DNA of 64,000 bases, from the IMG/VR virus record IMGVR_UViG_3300005613_000002, positions 186,001-250,000 of that record; one strand, given 5' to 3'. Of this stretch, positions 6,630-14,733 are shown piece by piece. This DNA is from a virus. The position numbers and the translations under genes are program-made. Under the pieces are notes generated by a model, which worked only from the letters and a program-made list of their open reading frames with translations, searched no databases and had not been told where the DNA came from. The stretch's first letter is position 1. Each line of letters begins with the position of its first letter.

Positions 6630-6914
6630 ATGAAATCATATAATTATAAAATTCAATGGGTGTTTAATGTAAATGGAAATTTCATAACACCAATAAATCA
6701 ACTTAGAAAGGAATTATATTCTGTTATTAGAGCTTTAGGTGCTAAAAGTTTAACAGTGATTAATTTCTTAGATGCTGATTTTAAAAAAGTTGATTCATAT
6801 ACTAGTATGGTTCAATACCCATATAATCTTGCAAATGAAGAAACAATAAAATTCATTAAAAAGAAATTAAAAAATAATCCTAATATAATGCAAATTGAAC
6901 TATTAAGAAAATAA
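6630..6914 (+). CDS. hypothetical protein, 94 aa
   Basis: Not recognised. Basic alpha/beta pattern with KIQWVFNVNGNF at the start. Followed after 5 bases by the next gene. Confidence 0.75.
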   Translation: MKSYNYKIQWVFNVNGNFITPINQLRKELYSVIRALGAKSLTVINFLDADFKKVDSYTSMVQYPYNLANEETIKFIKKKLKNNPNIMQIELLRK

Positions 6915-6919
6915 ATATC

Positions 6920-7135
6920 ATGACAAAAATAGACGCAATACTAGCAATGGAACAAGGTCAGAAAATTACACATGTTGACTTTACACCCGATGAATGGATG
7001 ACAATGGAAGGTAAGCAATGTAATAAAAAGATTGTTCTGGAAGATGGTGTTAAATGTTCACCTATTGAATTTTGGAAATGGCGAACAGATAAATCATGGG
7101 ACGATGGTTATTCAATTTTTACTGAAAAACAATAA
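6920..7135 (+). CDS. conserved phage hypothetical protein, 71 aa
   Basis: The pattern DAILAMEQGQKITHVDF - DEWM - VLEDGVKCSPIEFW - DDGYSIF belongs to a small-protein type common in phages. The opening (eAl.am..Gkki) loosely recalls DUF2829, the family that includes the anti-Thoeris protein Tad2. The rest differs, so I do not call it that. Middle gene of a three-gene unit. Confidence 0.75.
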   Translation: MTKIDAILAMEQGQKITHVDFTPDEWMTMEGKQCNKKIVLEDGVKCSPIEFWKWRTDKSWDDGYSIFTEKQ

Positions 7136-7147
7136 AAACATACTATT

Positions 7148-7357
7148 ATGAATAAAGCAATGTACACTGGTGAAGTAACAGTTACCGACCCAGATTCGAA
7201 ATTACCAGTTGAGGTATCAATGTTTAAACATGAAGGTGGTGGAATGTTTGGAATAGATAGTTCATATCTTGACCAAACATTTGAAGATGATATTGAACCA
7301 GTAATACCTGACCCTTTTAATACTGGTAAAGGGTTAATTTTAGAAGGTTTAGTGTAA
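7148..7357 (+). CDS. conserved phage hypothetical protein, 69 aa
   Basis: Contains GGGMFGIDSSYLDQ followed by an acidic segment and IPDPFNTGKGLI, a pattern seen in small proteins of unknown role in several phage groups. Acidic. The next promoter overlaps its stop. Confidence 0.75.
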   Translation: MNKAMYTGEVTVTDPDSKLPVEVSMFKHEGGGMFGIDSSYLDQTFEDDIEPVIPDPFNTGKGLILEGLV

Positions 7358-7383
7358 CCTTTTTTAATTAAAAACGTATAAGT
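7354..7383 (+). promoter_or_regulatory. phage promoter
   Basis: GTAACCTTTTTTAATTAAAA then ACGTATAAGT; overlaps the stop of the preceding gene. Confidence 0.8.
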
Positions 7384-7409
7384 AGGTATAACAATTTAAA
7401 TCTACTATC

Positions 7410-7742
7410 ATGACAAAAAAAGAATTTAAAAAGTTGATTAGTTTTCACAAGTATGGTAATCGTAGGGATTCAAGCATAATTGCAATTTTCTTCGATTATA
7501 ATCAAGGTGAACTTGAAAATGGTGATTATTTCCGTGGTTATAAATTTTGTTTGTTTTCAAGATCAACCAATGCAACCAAAGCAGAATTAATTAATATTGC
7601 ATACGATGCAATTATCAATGAGGTTGAAACACCTTATTACATTCAGCAAATAACTGCTCAGAATGATTCACAACGTTTTAGAGTTCCTATAGTTAGTTCA
7701 GGTTTAAATAAATTAATTAAGTACGAACCTGTAACAAATTAG
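7410..7742 (+). CDS. hypothetical protein, 110 aa
   Basis: Not recognised. Beta-rich central part (GDYFRGYKFCLFSRSTN) and a helix with IAYDAIINEVETPYYIQ. The following promoter starts inside its last codons. Confidence 0.75.
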   Translation: MTKKEFKKLISFHKYGNRRDSSIIAIFFDYNQGELENGDYFRGYKFCLFSRSTNATKAELINIAYDAIINEVETPYYIQQITAQNDSQRFRVPIVSSGLNKLIKYEPVTN

Positions 7743-7760
7743 AATAAAAAACGTATAAGT
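7731..7760 (+). promoter_or_regulatory. phage promoter
   Basis: CTGTAACAAATTAGAATAAAAA then ACGTATAAGT. The box lies within the end of 7410-7742; drives the CAP lipoprotein. Confidence 0.75.
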
Positions 7761-7785
7761 AGTATAACAATTTAAAACAAAGACA

Positions 7786-8280
7786 ATGAAAAATCTATTA
7801 TTCTTATTACTAGCAGTTTTAACCTTAACATCCTGTCAAGAAGAACTAATTACAGAGTTAGAACAAGAGCAAGAAATTGTTATTGATAATCCAATTCTTG
7901 ATTTAGTTAATGAAGTGAGGACTGTTGATTATGTAATTAATGGTATCACATATCCAGCAAAAGATGCTTTAGTTTGGAATTCGGATTTAGAAAAGATATC
8001 AAAAATACAAACCACTCACATGGATGAAAATAATGATTGGTGTATGGTTTGGGAAGATGGAACTGATTTATCTAAAAGATTTGAAATGGTTGATTGTGAT
8101 TATAAACCAAGATTTGAGGGTTATGTAAAAATGTCAACACCAACATGTCCATCAAAATTAGCAATTGATGTATTATTTAAATCATACCATGAAATATTAA
8201 TGAGTGAAAAATATAATATTGTTGCAGTTACACAAACTGGTATATATTGGTCAATTGTCTTAGCCAATAAACCTACATGA
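7786..8280 (+). CDS. lipoprotein with CAP/SCP-like domain, 164 aa
   Basis: The N-terminus is a lipoprotein signal (MKNLLFLLLAVLTLTSC, lipid-bearing Cys about residue 17). The mature part starts with a Glu/Gln-rich linker and then matches the CAP superfamily as found in Bacteroidota secreted proteins: LVNEVRT, ALVWNSDLEKISKIQTTHM, and at the end SYHEILMSEKYNIVAVTQTGIYWSIVLANK. CAP domains act outside the membrane. A surface role, for example masking the infected cell, is inference. Terminator follows. Confidence 0.75.
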   Translation: MKNLLFLLLAVLTLTSCQEELITELEQEQEIVIDNPILDLVNEVRTVDYVINGITYPAKDALVWNSDLEKISKIQTTHMDENNDWCMVWEDGTDLSKRFEMVDCDYKPRFEGYVKMSTPTCPSKLAIDVLFKSYHEILMSEKYNIVAVTQTGIYWSIVLANKPT

Positions 8281-8396
8281 CTAGCAACCCTGTTGAGAAA
8301 TGCCCATAGTATTAACCAAAGAAAACCCGATAGTATGAACAAATCTCCCCCGAAAGGGTAAATAATTAATAAATAAGATATTGAAAATATAAACGT

Positions 8397-8431
8397 AAAC
8401 GGCAGCAAATTAATTTTGTTGCCGTTTTTTT
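8397..8431 (+). terminator. intrinsic terminator
   Basis: AAACGGCAGCAAA pairs with TTTGTTGCCGTTT (one G-U), followed by T7 leading directly into TGTAACA of the next promoter. The 116 bases between 8281 and 8396 hold nothing I can name. Confidence 0.85.
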
Positions 8432-8461
8432 GTAACAATTTTAATTAAAAAACGTATAATT
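8430..8461 (+). promoter_or_regulatory. phage promoter fused to terminator
   Basis: TTGTAACAATTTTAATTAAAAA then ACGTATAATT; its first T is the last T of the terminator tract. Confidence 0.8.
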
Positions 8462-8486
8462 AGTATAACAAATTAAAACTAGACAA

Positions 8487-9737
8487 ATGAGTACTAAAAG
8501 TGATAAAGCAAAAGAAAGTGGTGTTGTTCATTTCTCAATTGGTGAGAATATGGGTGTTAGATTAATGGAAATCTCACAGGAACATCTTATTTATGGTAAC
8601 GACCCAATTAAAGCATTAAAAGCAATTACAGACAGTTTAATTGGTTGCCCTACTGATTATGCGTTAAAAATTCTTAAAGGTGATATTGTATTGTTTGTTG
8701 ATACAGCAGACCAAACAATTATGCCAACTGAACGTATTCCAGCAATACATGATAAAATCTTTCCAAAGATTGATGTTGTTGATTACATGAAAAAATGTGA
8801 CCATAAAATTCAAAAACATTCACTATCATTAATAAACACTTGGAATATATTGAAGGGTGAAATTGCTAAAAGACATTATAGTTTAACGGTTGATTTTGAT
8901 TTTGAAGATATTTTTAAATTCGTTTCGGGTAATAATGAAGTGATTTTAGAAACATTAAGAGATTTAAAAGAGGTTGACCAAATAACAGAAATAATTGGAG
9001 CAACTAAAGCATTTATTGAACATTCAAGTAAAATTCAATCTACTTTAGAATGGATGTTTAATACTTGGAATGAATTTGAAACTTTTGATAGTGATTCAAA
9101 AGAAAATCCATATGTTGAATATATTGATATTAAAGAAAATATATCAGATAATTTAATACATGCAATGCGTAAAATGCAAGAAGTTGTTAATTTAGATTTT
9201 AAATTTCAACTTGATGCAGAAAGTGAAAGTATTGATAACTATATTAATGCAGTAAAAGAGATTGATGTTGTAATAACAGAAGGAATTGAGCCAGTTGATA
9301 TATTGGATAATTGGTCAGGTGGTTGGTTAAGTCCAGAAGGTGAGTATTATGCTTTAAATGGTGAAATTGCAAACATGTTACATAATCAAATTGCTGATGC
9401 TTTACAAGAAAAAGGAATCATTCCAATGTACGAAAATGATGAAGATAAAAGCGATAAAATTAAACTGAATCCTGATTCATGGTTAGAAGAACAAGGTTGG
9501 GTTAAAATTCATGATAATAATGTACACTTTGCTGGTTGTTTAAATGTTAAATTAGATAAACCAAATGTTAACATGACTGATATACAGATTAATATGGTGC
9601 GTGACTATATTACTGATTGTCACCAATGTATAATTAAAGCAGGTTGGAGATTAATGAAACAAAGTATTGGAATGTTCACAGCTTTAGCAAAATCTGACCC
9701 AATTGCATTTAATAAGAAATATTTTACATTTGATTAA
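8487..9737 (+). CDS. hypothetical protein, 416 aa
   Basis: Not recognised by name. Mostly helical, acidic. The region from about residue 275 (NWSGGWLSPEGEYYALNGEIANMLH) to the C-terminal end (SWLEEQGWVKIHDNNVHF, then a Gln-containing helix and QCIIKAGWRLMKQS) reads like a module seen alone in shorter phage proteins, so the long N-terminal helical part may be an addition. One of the largest genes here; single-gene unit with its own promoter. Confidence 0.8.
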   Translation: MSTKSDKAKESGVVHFSIGENMGVRLMEISQEHLIYGNDPIKALKAITDSLIGCPTDYALKILKGDIVLFVDTADQTIMPTERIPAIHDKIFPKIDVVDYMKKCDHKIQKHSLSLINTWNILKGEIAKRHYSLTVDFDFEDIFKFVSGNNEVILETLRDLKEVDQITEIIGATKAFIEHSSKIQSTLEWMFNTWNEFETFDSDSKENPYVEYIDIKENISDNLIHAMRKMQEVVNLDFKFQLDAESESIDNYINAVKEIDVVITEGIEPVDILDNWSGGWLSPEGEYYALNGEIANMLHNQIADALQEKGIIPMYENDEDKSDKIKLNPDSWLEEQGWVKIHDNNVHFAGCLNVKLDKPNVNMTDIQINMVRDYITDCHQCIIKAGWRLMKQSIGMFTALAKSDPIAFNKKYFTFD

Positions 9738-9750
9738 AAAACAATAATTA

Positions 9751-9783
9751 TTGTAACAAAATAAAAAATAATACGTATATTTA
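9751..9783 (+). promoter_or_regulatory. phage promoter, TATATTT variant
   Basis: TTGTAACAAAATAAAAAATAAT then ACGTATATTTA. The TATATTT version approaches the host -7 element TAnnTTTG. The ATG is 51 bases downstream, a longer leader than usual. Confidence 0.7.
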
Positions 9784-9833
9784 AACTCAAAGTAATTAAT
9801 AATAGAAAAAGTAACAATTAAAAAAACTTTAAA

Positions 9834-10379
9834 ATGAAGAAACAATTTATTTATTTTTTAATGATTTTCGGGATGTTTTTATTAATGTCCAATTCAGGTT
9901 GTGATGATTCAACAAAACCAAATGCTGATACTGAACAGCAAAAACAAACAGAATTAGCAGCAACAGAAGGTAATCGTCAGGTTGGTATGCCCGGGATAGT
10001 TAACTATCAAGAGAAAAAAATGCTTAAATGGATTTATGAATTATGCGACCAAGAGAATTTGGTTTGTCATGCATATTTATTTAATTCAATAGAAGGTAAA
10101 GTTGGTCAATACTTAGGTGAATGTATTGGTTATGGAATTCCTTACAGTACACAATTTAGTAATCCAAATAAAGTAATTGACCCAGATCAACTCCCGGGAC
10201 AATCGTATTACAATGGTGAAGGTACACCTGTAGTAATGCCACAACCAGAACCTAATTTATTATTTAAACCAGAAGGATTATCTGCTACATGGTTAATTAT
10301 GCTTGACCCTGATACAAAGAAACCTCGACCCGTTTATGTAGAACCTGAAATTTTAGTATTTCCATATAAATTAAAATAA
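9834..10379 (+). CDS. lipoprotein, 181 aa
   Basis: A hydrophobic signal (FIYFLMIFGMFLLMSNSGC) places the lipid-bearing Cys near residue 23, followed by an Asp/Asn/Thr-rich linker. The mature domain has a core around KKMLKWIYELCDQENLVCHAY and GKVGQYLGECIGYGIPYSTQF, with a Pro-rich C-terminal part. I do not recognise the family name. The next gene (membrane protein) starts after one base, so the two probably work as a pair at the membrane. Confidence 0.8.
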   Translation: MKKQFIYFLMIFGMFLLMSNSGCDDSTKPNADTEQQKQTELAATEGNRQVGMPGIVNYQEKKMLKWIYELCDQENLVCHAYLFNSIEGKVGQYLGECIGYGIPYSTQFSNPNKVIDPDQLPGQSYYNGEGTPVVMPQPEPNLLFKPEGLSATWLIMLDPDTKKPRPVYVEPEILVFPYKLK

Positions 10380-10380
10380 G

Positions 10381-10725
10381 ATGAAAAATACATTAAAAAT
10401 TATAGGTGGAATACTTTTGTTCTTTGTTGTAATAATTGGTTTGTCTTATGGTTTAGGTTGGAATAAAGTTTTATTCACTAAAACAGTAGGCAAAGCACAG
10501 CAAAATGCAGAACGTGAAGTGTTTGAAGAAAACAAAAGTTTTGTTGACGGTAAACGTTCAACAGCATTTAAATACTACCATGAATATCAAACTTTACCTG
10601 ATTCAACAAAGCAATCATATGCAAGAACCGTTGCATTAGAATTTAAAGATTTTGATGAAGATAAATATTTCAAAGGTGATTTAAGAAATTTCATTCACAA
10701 TTGTAAATATAAGTTAATAGAATAG
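10381..10725 (+). CDS. membrane-anchored protein, 114 aa
   Basis: One N-terminal membrane helix (residues 5-25, IIGGILLFFVVIIGLSYGLG). A helical domain follows with VFEENKSFVDGKRSTAFKYY, a pattern seen in membrane proteins of other phages, then YHEYQTLPDSTKQSYA. It probably faces the periplasm. Follows the lipoprotein gene by one base. Terminator behind. Confidence 0.8.
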   Translation: MKNTLKIIGGILLFFVVIIGLSYGLGWNKVLFTKTVGKAQQNAEREVFEENKSFVDGKRSTAFKYYHEYQTLPDSTKQSYARTVALEFKDFDEDKYFKGDLRNFIHNCKYKLIE

Positions 10726-10746
10726 AGAATAAAACAAAAAGATATT

Positions 10747-10780
10747 AAAAGGTAGTGATTAATTTCACTACCTTTTTTTT
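10747..10780 (+). terminator. intrinsic terminator fused to next promoter
   Basis: AAAAGGTAGTG pairs with CACTACCTTTT with a T9 tail that continues into TTGTAACA. Confidence 0.85.
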
Positions 10781-10811
10781 TGTAACAATTTTAATTAAAA
10801 AACGTATAATA
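10780..10811 (+). promoter_or_regulatory. phage promoter
   Basis: TTGTAACAATTTTAATTAAAAA then ACGTATAATA; drives 10836-11237. Confidence 0.85.
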
Positions 10812-10835
10812 AGTATAATTTAAAACTTATAAATC

Positions 10836-11237
10836 ATGTTAGTTGAAACAAATAGAAATTATGTTGAAAGAGTTGAGGGAAGTAAACATTTCCTGAATTG
10901 TCCTAAACATATATTAAACCATACGTTAGACTGTTTTTATCGTCAATTTCATGATAATAAAGCAAAAGCAATTGAAGTAATTCATTCTTATTTAAAAGAT
11001 TATAATATTGAAAGTCCGAAACAAAAAGCAATTCAATTTGTTGAATGGCGTAGCTCTATTACTATTCAGGAGTTTAATAATATCAATGTTAATTCTTATG
11101 TTGATAATTCACCTAAACATATCAATGATATGTTAAACCACCAATGTAACTGGATTGAAACTAATACAACTTATTTTCCTTTTACTGGTATAAAAAACAA
11201 ACAACCAAGTTACCCATATAAATTTAGAACGTTGTAA
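10836..11237 (+). CDS. hypothetical protein, 133 aa
   Basis: Not recognised. Contains many His, Tyr and Asn residues, with NCPKHILNHTLDCFYRQFHDN and a YPYKFRTL end. The next promoter box starts within its last codons. Confidence 0.8.
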   Translation: MLVETNRNYVERVEGSKHFLNCPKHILNHTLDCFYRQFHDNKAKAIEVIHSYLKDYNIESPKQKAIQFVEWRSSITIQEFNNINVNSYVDNSPKHINDMLNHQCNWIETNTTYFPFTGIKNKQPSYPYKFRTL

Positions 11238-11262
11238 CAATTTTAATTAAAAAACGTATAAT
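11232..11262 (+). promoter_or_regulatory. phage promoter
   Basis: TTGTAACAATTTTAATTAAAAA then ACGTATAATA; overlaps the preceding stop. Drives 11289-11989. Confidence 0.8.
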
Positions 11263-11288
11263 AAGTATAACATTTAAAACATACGACA

Positions 11289-11537
11289 ATGAAAAAGAAA
11301 ACACTTTACAGAACAGTAATTCAAATTGAAGTTTTATCTGAAACACCTATTGAACATTCAATGAGTACAGCAGAAATACAACAAGAATGTGATGATGGTG
11401 AATTTTCAGGAATGACTGATACTACAGTAAGCAACCAACCTATTAGTGGTAAGGATGCAGCTAAACTTGTAATTGCACAAGGTACTGATGTTGAATTTTT
11501 CAACATGGATGCTGATGGAAATGAAGTTGAATATTAA
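11289..11537 (+). CDS. acidic hypothetical protein, 82 aa
   Basis: Not recognised. N-terminal strand (LYRTVIQIEVLSETPIE) and an acidic remainder rich in Asp, Glu and Thr. First of three genes; the leader CATACGACAATG is repeated in front of the next gene. Confidence 0.8.
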   Translation: MKKKTLYRTVIQIEVLSETPIEHSMSTAEIQQECDDGEFSGMTDTTVSNQPISGKDAAKLVIAQGTDVEFFNMDADGNEVEY

Positions 11538-11555
11538 CATTTAAAACATACGACA

Positions 11556-11774
11556 ATGGCAAAGAAAAGAGTAGTATTCGAAATTGAGGTTGATGCTAAT
11601 TCAAATATTGAAGGAGCTAAAACTGTTCAGGAATGGTTACAAAACCCAAATGATAATTGGCAATATTATGTTCAAGATATTGAAACATTAAAAATTGTTA
11701 CTATTGACTTGGAAGAAGATGAATCTTGTATGGAATTACCAGCAGACAATTATTCTCCAATGATTCAAAAATAA
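11556..11774 (+). CDS. acidic hypothetical protein, 72 aa
   Basis: Starts with a strand similar in style to its upstream neighbour (KRVVFEIEVDANSNIEGA), then EWLQNPNDNWQYYVQDIETL. Acidic. The two may be distant relatives; I cannot show it. Confidence 0.75.
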   Translation: MAKKRVVFEIEVDANSNIEGAKTVQEWLQNPNDNWQYYVQDIETLKIVTIDLEEDESCMELPADNYSPMIQK

Positions 11775-11779
11775 AAATT

Positions 11780-11989
11780 ATGAAAATTTATAAAACACAA
11801 TTAATTGAACTTAATAAAACTGAATTAAATAAGATTACCAAAGGTGTTCCAATTGAAGAACGAATTAAACCTTGTCCTAAATGCAAATGTACTGAATGGT
11901 GGTTACTACCAAGATTAAGTGCTAGTGTTCGTACTGGTGGTAAACATTATTGTGAATGTCTTGAATGTGGTTATCAAACACATTTATAA
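11780..11989 (+). CDS. small zinc-ribbon protein, 69 aa
   Basis: I place the start at the ATG at 11780, five bases after the preceding stop; the ATG at 11726 lies inside that gene. Cysteine pairs CPKCKC and CECLECGY, about 30 residues apart, form a four-cysteine zinc ribbon. The layout resembles small Lar-like restriction-alleviation proteins, but the similarity is limited to the zinc pattern. Confidence 0.75.
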   Translation: MKIYKTQLIELNKTELNKITKGVPIEERIKPCPKCKCTEWWLLPRLSASVRTGGKHYCECLECGYQTHL

Positions 11990-12017
11990 AATCTTTTTAA
12001 TTAAAAAGGTTATTAAG

Positions 12018-12050
12018 TTGTAACATATTTAAATTAAAAACGTATATTTG
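12018..12050 (+). promoter_or_regulatory. phage promoter with host-type -7 element
   Basis: TTGTAACATATTTAAATTAAAA then ACGTATATTTG. The TATATTTG exactly fits the Bacteroidota -7 consensus TAnnTTTG with TTG about 20 bases upstream. Drives the Gp88-like gene. Confidence 0.8.
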
Positions 12051-12086
12051 AATATGTTTAACACTTACAATTTAAAACAAATGACA

Positions 12087-12887
12087 ATGAAGTTTACGAC
12101 AATTCCAAAGGCAAAGAAATTAACAGGTTTAGCTTATTTAGGTGGTGTAAATGTTTCAGCTAAAATAATTAAAAACATGAAAGTTAGCAATAACATTACA
12201 TACTCAATATATCTTGCACCTGCAATGGTTAGCGGTTATAATGTTTGTCCTAACTCAACACCTGAATGTCGTTTAGGTTGCCTTGCTACTTCTGGACGTG
12301 CAGGAATGGATATTCTTTCAGGAAAAGGAATGGTAGAAAGAGCTAGGATTAAAAAGACTAAACTATTCCATGAACACAACGATTTTTTTATGGATTGGTT
12401 ATATGCTGAACTTAGATTAGCAAAAGCAAAAGCTGAAAGAAACGGTTTTAATTTTTCTGTTCGTTTAAATGCTACTTCTGATATTGATTGGCAAAACGTA
12501 AAACGTGATAATAAAAATGTTTTTGATGTATTTCCTGATGTTAATTTCTACGACTATACCAAAAATCCAACAAAGTTTTTTGATAAACCTGAGAATTATC
12601 ATTTAACGTTTTCATATTCAGGACACAATGTTAAAATGTGTGAAAAATTATTAAATAGAGGTTTTAATATTGCAACGGTTTTCAATGTAAAAAGAGAATC
12701 AGACCTACCAAAAACCTTTATGGGTTATGATGTGATTAACGGTGATTTAACGGACTTTAGACCAAATGATGAAAAAGGTATTATTGTTGGTTTAAAATGG
12801 AAACAAATAGCTAATAAAGAGAATAACGACAAAATTAAGAACAGTATCTTTGTTGTTCAACCAAATGATGAAAGAAGTAAATATTAA
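12087..12887 (+). CDS. Gp88-like phage protein, 266 aa
   Basis: The conserved stretch YLAPAMVSGYNVCPNST - CRLGCLATSGRAG around residues 45-75 with its cysteine cluster is the hallmark of the phage Gene product 88 family (first described in mycobacteriophages). Also present: MDWLYAELRLAKAKAERNGF and FSVRLNATSDIDW. Function unestablished. I chose the ATG at 12087 because GACAATG is the usual context here. ATGs at 12054 and 12081 are in frame, the former at the transcription start. Terminator follows. Confidence 0.85.
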   Translation: MKFTTIPKAKKLTGLAYLGGVNVSAKIIKNMKVSNNITYSIYLAPAMVSGYNVCPNSTPECRLGCLATSGRAGMDILSGKGMVERARIKKTKLFHEHNDFFMDWLYAELRLAKAKAERNGFNFSVRLNATSDIDWQNVKRDNKNVFDVFPDVNFYDYTKNPTKFFDKPENYHLTFSYSGHNVKMCEKLLNRGFNIATVFNVKRESDLPKTFMGYDVINGDLTDFRPNDEKGIIVGLKWKQIANKENNDKIKNSIFVVQPNDERSKY

Positions 12888-12892
12888 TATTT

Positions 12893-12933
12893 AATTGGCT
12901 ATAAGTAATAAAAATTAACACTTATAGCCAATT
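12893..12933 (+). terminator. strong hairpin terminator
   Basis: AATTGGCTATAAGT pairs perfectly with ACTTATAGCCAATT (14 bp) with a 13-nt loop. There is no long T tract, so it could also act as a processing or bidirectional hairpin. Confidence 0.7.
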
Positions 12934-12951
12934 ATAACAAAAATTATAGCA

Positions 12952-13242
12952 ATGATAAATTCAAAAGATTACATTATTTCAGAACGTGAAGCAATAAAAA
13001 AAGCATTATGTATGCCAACTTCATTACCTGATACTTGGAAACTTAAAGAATTAGAACCAATTGGTCAATCCAAATTTAAAGGTGATAATTTAACTGGTAA
13101 TTGGTCAGTTAACGACCAATTTGAAATTGGAAAAGTTTACCCAATTTATGAAGGTGAAGAAGATTTATTTGTTGTTGGTGCTGATGGTGGTGGTAAAAAA
13201 ATGACACCAAAAGCATGGGGTAGGATTTTATATTTTGACTAA
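12952..13242 (+). CDS. hypothetical protein, 96 aa
   Basis: Not recognised. The C-terminal half (FEIGKVYPIYEGEEDLFVVGADGGGKKMTP) looks like a small beta barrel. No TTGTAAC promoter between the hairpin and its ATG, so it probably relies on read-through. Confidence 0.75.
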   Translation: MINSKDYIISEREAIKKALCMPTSLPDTWKLKELEPIGQSKFKGDNLTGNWSVNDQFEIGKVYPIYEGEEDLFVVGADGGGKKMTPKAWGRILYFD

Positions 13243-13252
13243 AATTAAAGTA

Positions 13253-13789
13253 ATGAAAGAACCAAGAATAACTTTCTCTAATATCAAAACGTTTCGAGGT
13301 ATGGAGGGAACAGGAATAAATGCACATGTTCATATCAATGGTTTAAAATGTTTATTTATTTATGATTCAGGTGATGGTGGTGATTTAGAAATTGAAAAGT
13401 TAACTAAATCAAGTATACCTAACATTGATAAAAGAATAGAATTGCTAAATAAATTTGTTGACCAATTACCAAAAGAAAAATTTGAATTTGGTAAAACTGT
13501 GAAATATTATAAAGTCACATTGGAAAGTTATCTAAACACCAAGATTAATGATTTTATGATTGCAAAAGAAAAAGCTAAATTTCAAAAGAAGATGGAAAAG
13601 CATTTTTTAACTTGTATTGTTTTTGGTGTTCCTGATTCTGGTAGTTATCAATTTCTAAACTACAAAAAACCTTTAAGTAGTTTACCTGATATGTTTTTGG
13701 AGAATCAAATAAAGAATGTCCAAAACAAATATTGTAAAGATAATGTACAAATCTTAAATACAAATTTAGAAAAGTTTCTTTCTAATTGA
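13253..13789 (+). CDS. hypothetical protein, 178 aa
   Basis: Not recognised. I use the ATG at 13253 (MKEPRITFSNIKTFRGMEG); the frame is open upstream only from a TTG. N-terminal beta part (INAHVHINGLKCLFIYDSGDGGD) followed by a helical, lysine-rich C-terminal part. Followed by a hairpin terminator. Confidence 0.75.
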   Translation: MKEPRITFSNIKTFRGMEGTGINAHVHINGLKCLFIYDSGDGGDLEIEKLTKSSIPNIDKRIELLNKFVDQLPKEKFEFGKTVKYYKVTLESYLNTKINDFMIAKEKAKFQKKMEKHFLTCIVFGVPDSGSYQFLNYKKPLSSLPDMFLENQIKNVQNKYCKDNVQILNTNLEKFLSN

Positions 13790-13796
13790 TGCTAAT

Positions 13797-13838
13797 TATG
13801 CGGTGATTAAATGATCTATTCACCGCATTTAATTTTTA
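13797..13838 (+). terminator. intrinsic terminator
   Basis: TGCGGTGA pairs with TCACCGCA around a 12-nt loop and is followed by TTTAATTTTT. Confidence 0.75.
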
Positions 13839-13855
13839 ATTAAAAACTTACTACA

Positions 13856-13993
13856 ATGAATGAATTCATATTTATGATGGGATTTTTTAGTGGTGCTGTT
13901 ACATGTGCAATATTATATCTTGTTGCAATGTACACTATTAAAAGAGTTAACAGGAGAAAGAGGGAGAAAGAACTGATAAGAAGATATAAATAA
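13856..13993 (+). CDS. small single-pass membrane protein, 45 aa
   Basis: The ATG at 13856 opens a 45-residue frame. A membrane helix (FMMGFFSGAVTCAILYLVAMY, about residues 5-26) is followed by a strongly basic tail (IKRVNRRKREKELIRRYK), so the N-terminus is probably outside and the tail in the cytoplasm. A small early phage membrane protein of unknown role. Confidence 0.7.
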   Translation: MNEFIFMMGFFSGAVTCAILYLVAMYTIKRVNRRKREKELIRRYK

Positions 13994-13999
13994 TATATA

Positions 14000-14030
14000 G
14001 TAACATAATTGAGCAATGTACGTATAATTA
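14000..14030 (+). promoter_or_regulatory. phage promoter, GAGCAATGTAC spacer class
   Basis: GTAACATAATT-GAGCAATGT-ACGTATAATT. The same spacer sequence returns at 14697 and, with one change, at 15149, so this is a second promoter subclass. Confidence 0.75.
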
Positions 14031-14051
14031 TTATAACAAAAAGAAAAAGTA

Positions 14052-14537
14052 ATGGGACAAGTAAAAGAAATGAAAAACGCTATTGAGTTTTATCTACTCA
14101 ACATTTATACCAACATTGGAATGGATAAACCATCAAACCATGATGATATCTTAGAATTCATAGCCAATGATGTAATAGAAACAGCAGACCCAATAAATTG
14201 GCATTCAGGTGATGTATCAATAGGATTTCGCAGATGGATTGAGAGCAATGTACAACCACAAGAAACAAAAATTCCAACAGGTCTTAAAGACAGTAATAAT
14301 AACATTATTTATGTTGGTGATAATGTACAACCTAATATCTGGTCACAAATAAATAGCGATCATGAAGATGAAGGTGAAATTCATATTGATGGTTATCTAA
14401 CTGATGACGATAATGAAGAAGGAACAGTAATCGCTAAAGTCAGAATGATTGATAATGAGGTTACATATTATGATGAACGTGCAAAGACTGATAAGTATGC
14501 ACAAGAAGTAATTACTGAATGTTTTAAAAGATTATAA
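14052..14537 (+). CDS. acidic hypothetical protein, 161 aa
   Basis: Not recognised. N-terminal helix (IEFYLLNIYTNIGMDKP), then an acidic middle with HEDEGEIHIDGYLTDDDNEEG and a beta/helix end. A segment PTGLKDSNNNIIYVGDNVQP looks like a beta turn of a YopX/SH3-type fold, a weak resemblance only. Driven by 14000-14030. Confidence 0.8.
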   Translation: MGQVKEMKNAIEFYLLNIYTNIGMDKPSNHDDILEFIANDVIETADPINWHSGDVSIGFRRWIESNVQPQETKIPTGLKDSNNNIIYVGDNVQPNIWSQINSDHEDEGEIHIDGYLTDDDNEEGTVIAKVRMIDNEVTYYDERAKTDKYAQEVITECFKRL

Positions 14538-14556
14538 TTTTAATTAAAAAATAATC

Positions 14557-14694
14557 ATGGGAGCAATTAATTTACGGGATGAATATATCAATAAGATATT
14601 ATCCAACGATGATAATGATAATGATGACAATGAAGGATTTTTAGAATCATTACCATTGAGTGAACTTAAAACATTAGCTGAAGATTGTTCATAA
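14557..14694 (+). CDS. small acidic protein, 45 aa
   Basis: A 45-residue frame beginning at 14557 with a central run of Asp and Asn (NDDNDNDDNE) and an ESLPLSELKTLAEDCS end. Starts after a TTTTAATTAAAAA spacer but no full promoter. The next promoter begins right after its stop. Confidence 0.65.
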   Translation: MGAINLRDEYINKILSNDDNDNDDNEGFLESLPLSELKTLAEDCS

Positions 14695-14696
14695 TT

Positions 14697-14730
14697 TTTG
14701 TAACATAATTGAGCAATGTACGTATAATAA
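14697..14730 (+). promoter_or_regulatory. promoter of the tRNA-like RNA locus
   Basis: TTTGTAACATAATTGAGCAATGT then ACGTATAATAAT. The predicted transcription start falls within a few bases of the 5' arm of the first tRNA-like fold at 14734. Confidence 0.75.
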
Positions 14731-14733
14731 TAT

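Noticed and set aside
6920-7135. Anti-Thoeris Tad2-type (DUF2829) protein
   Set aside because: Only the first 17 residues have the right flavour; the remaining pattern belongs to another small-protein type. Structure prediction would be needed.
8281-8396. Possible small RNA after the CAP lipoprotein gene
   Set aside because: A CCCC-GAAA-GGG mini-hairpin is present but there is no promoter or frame; probably just the 3' untranslated part before the terminator.
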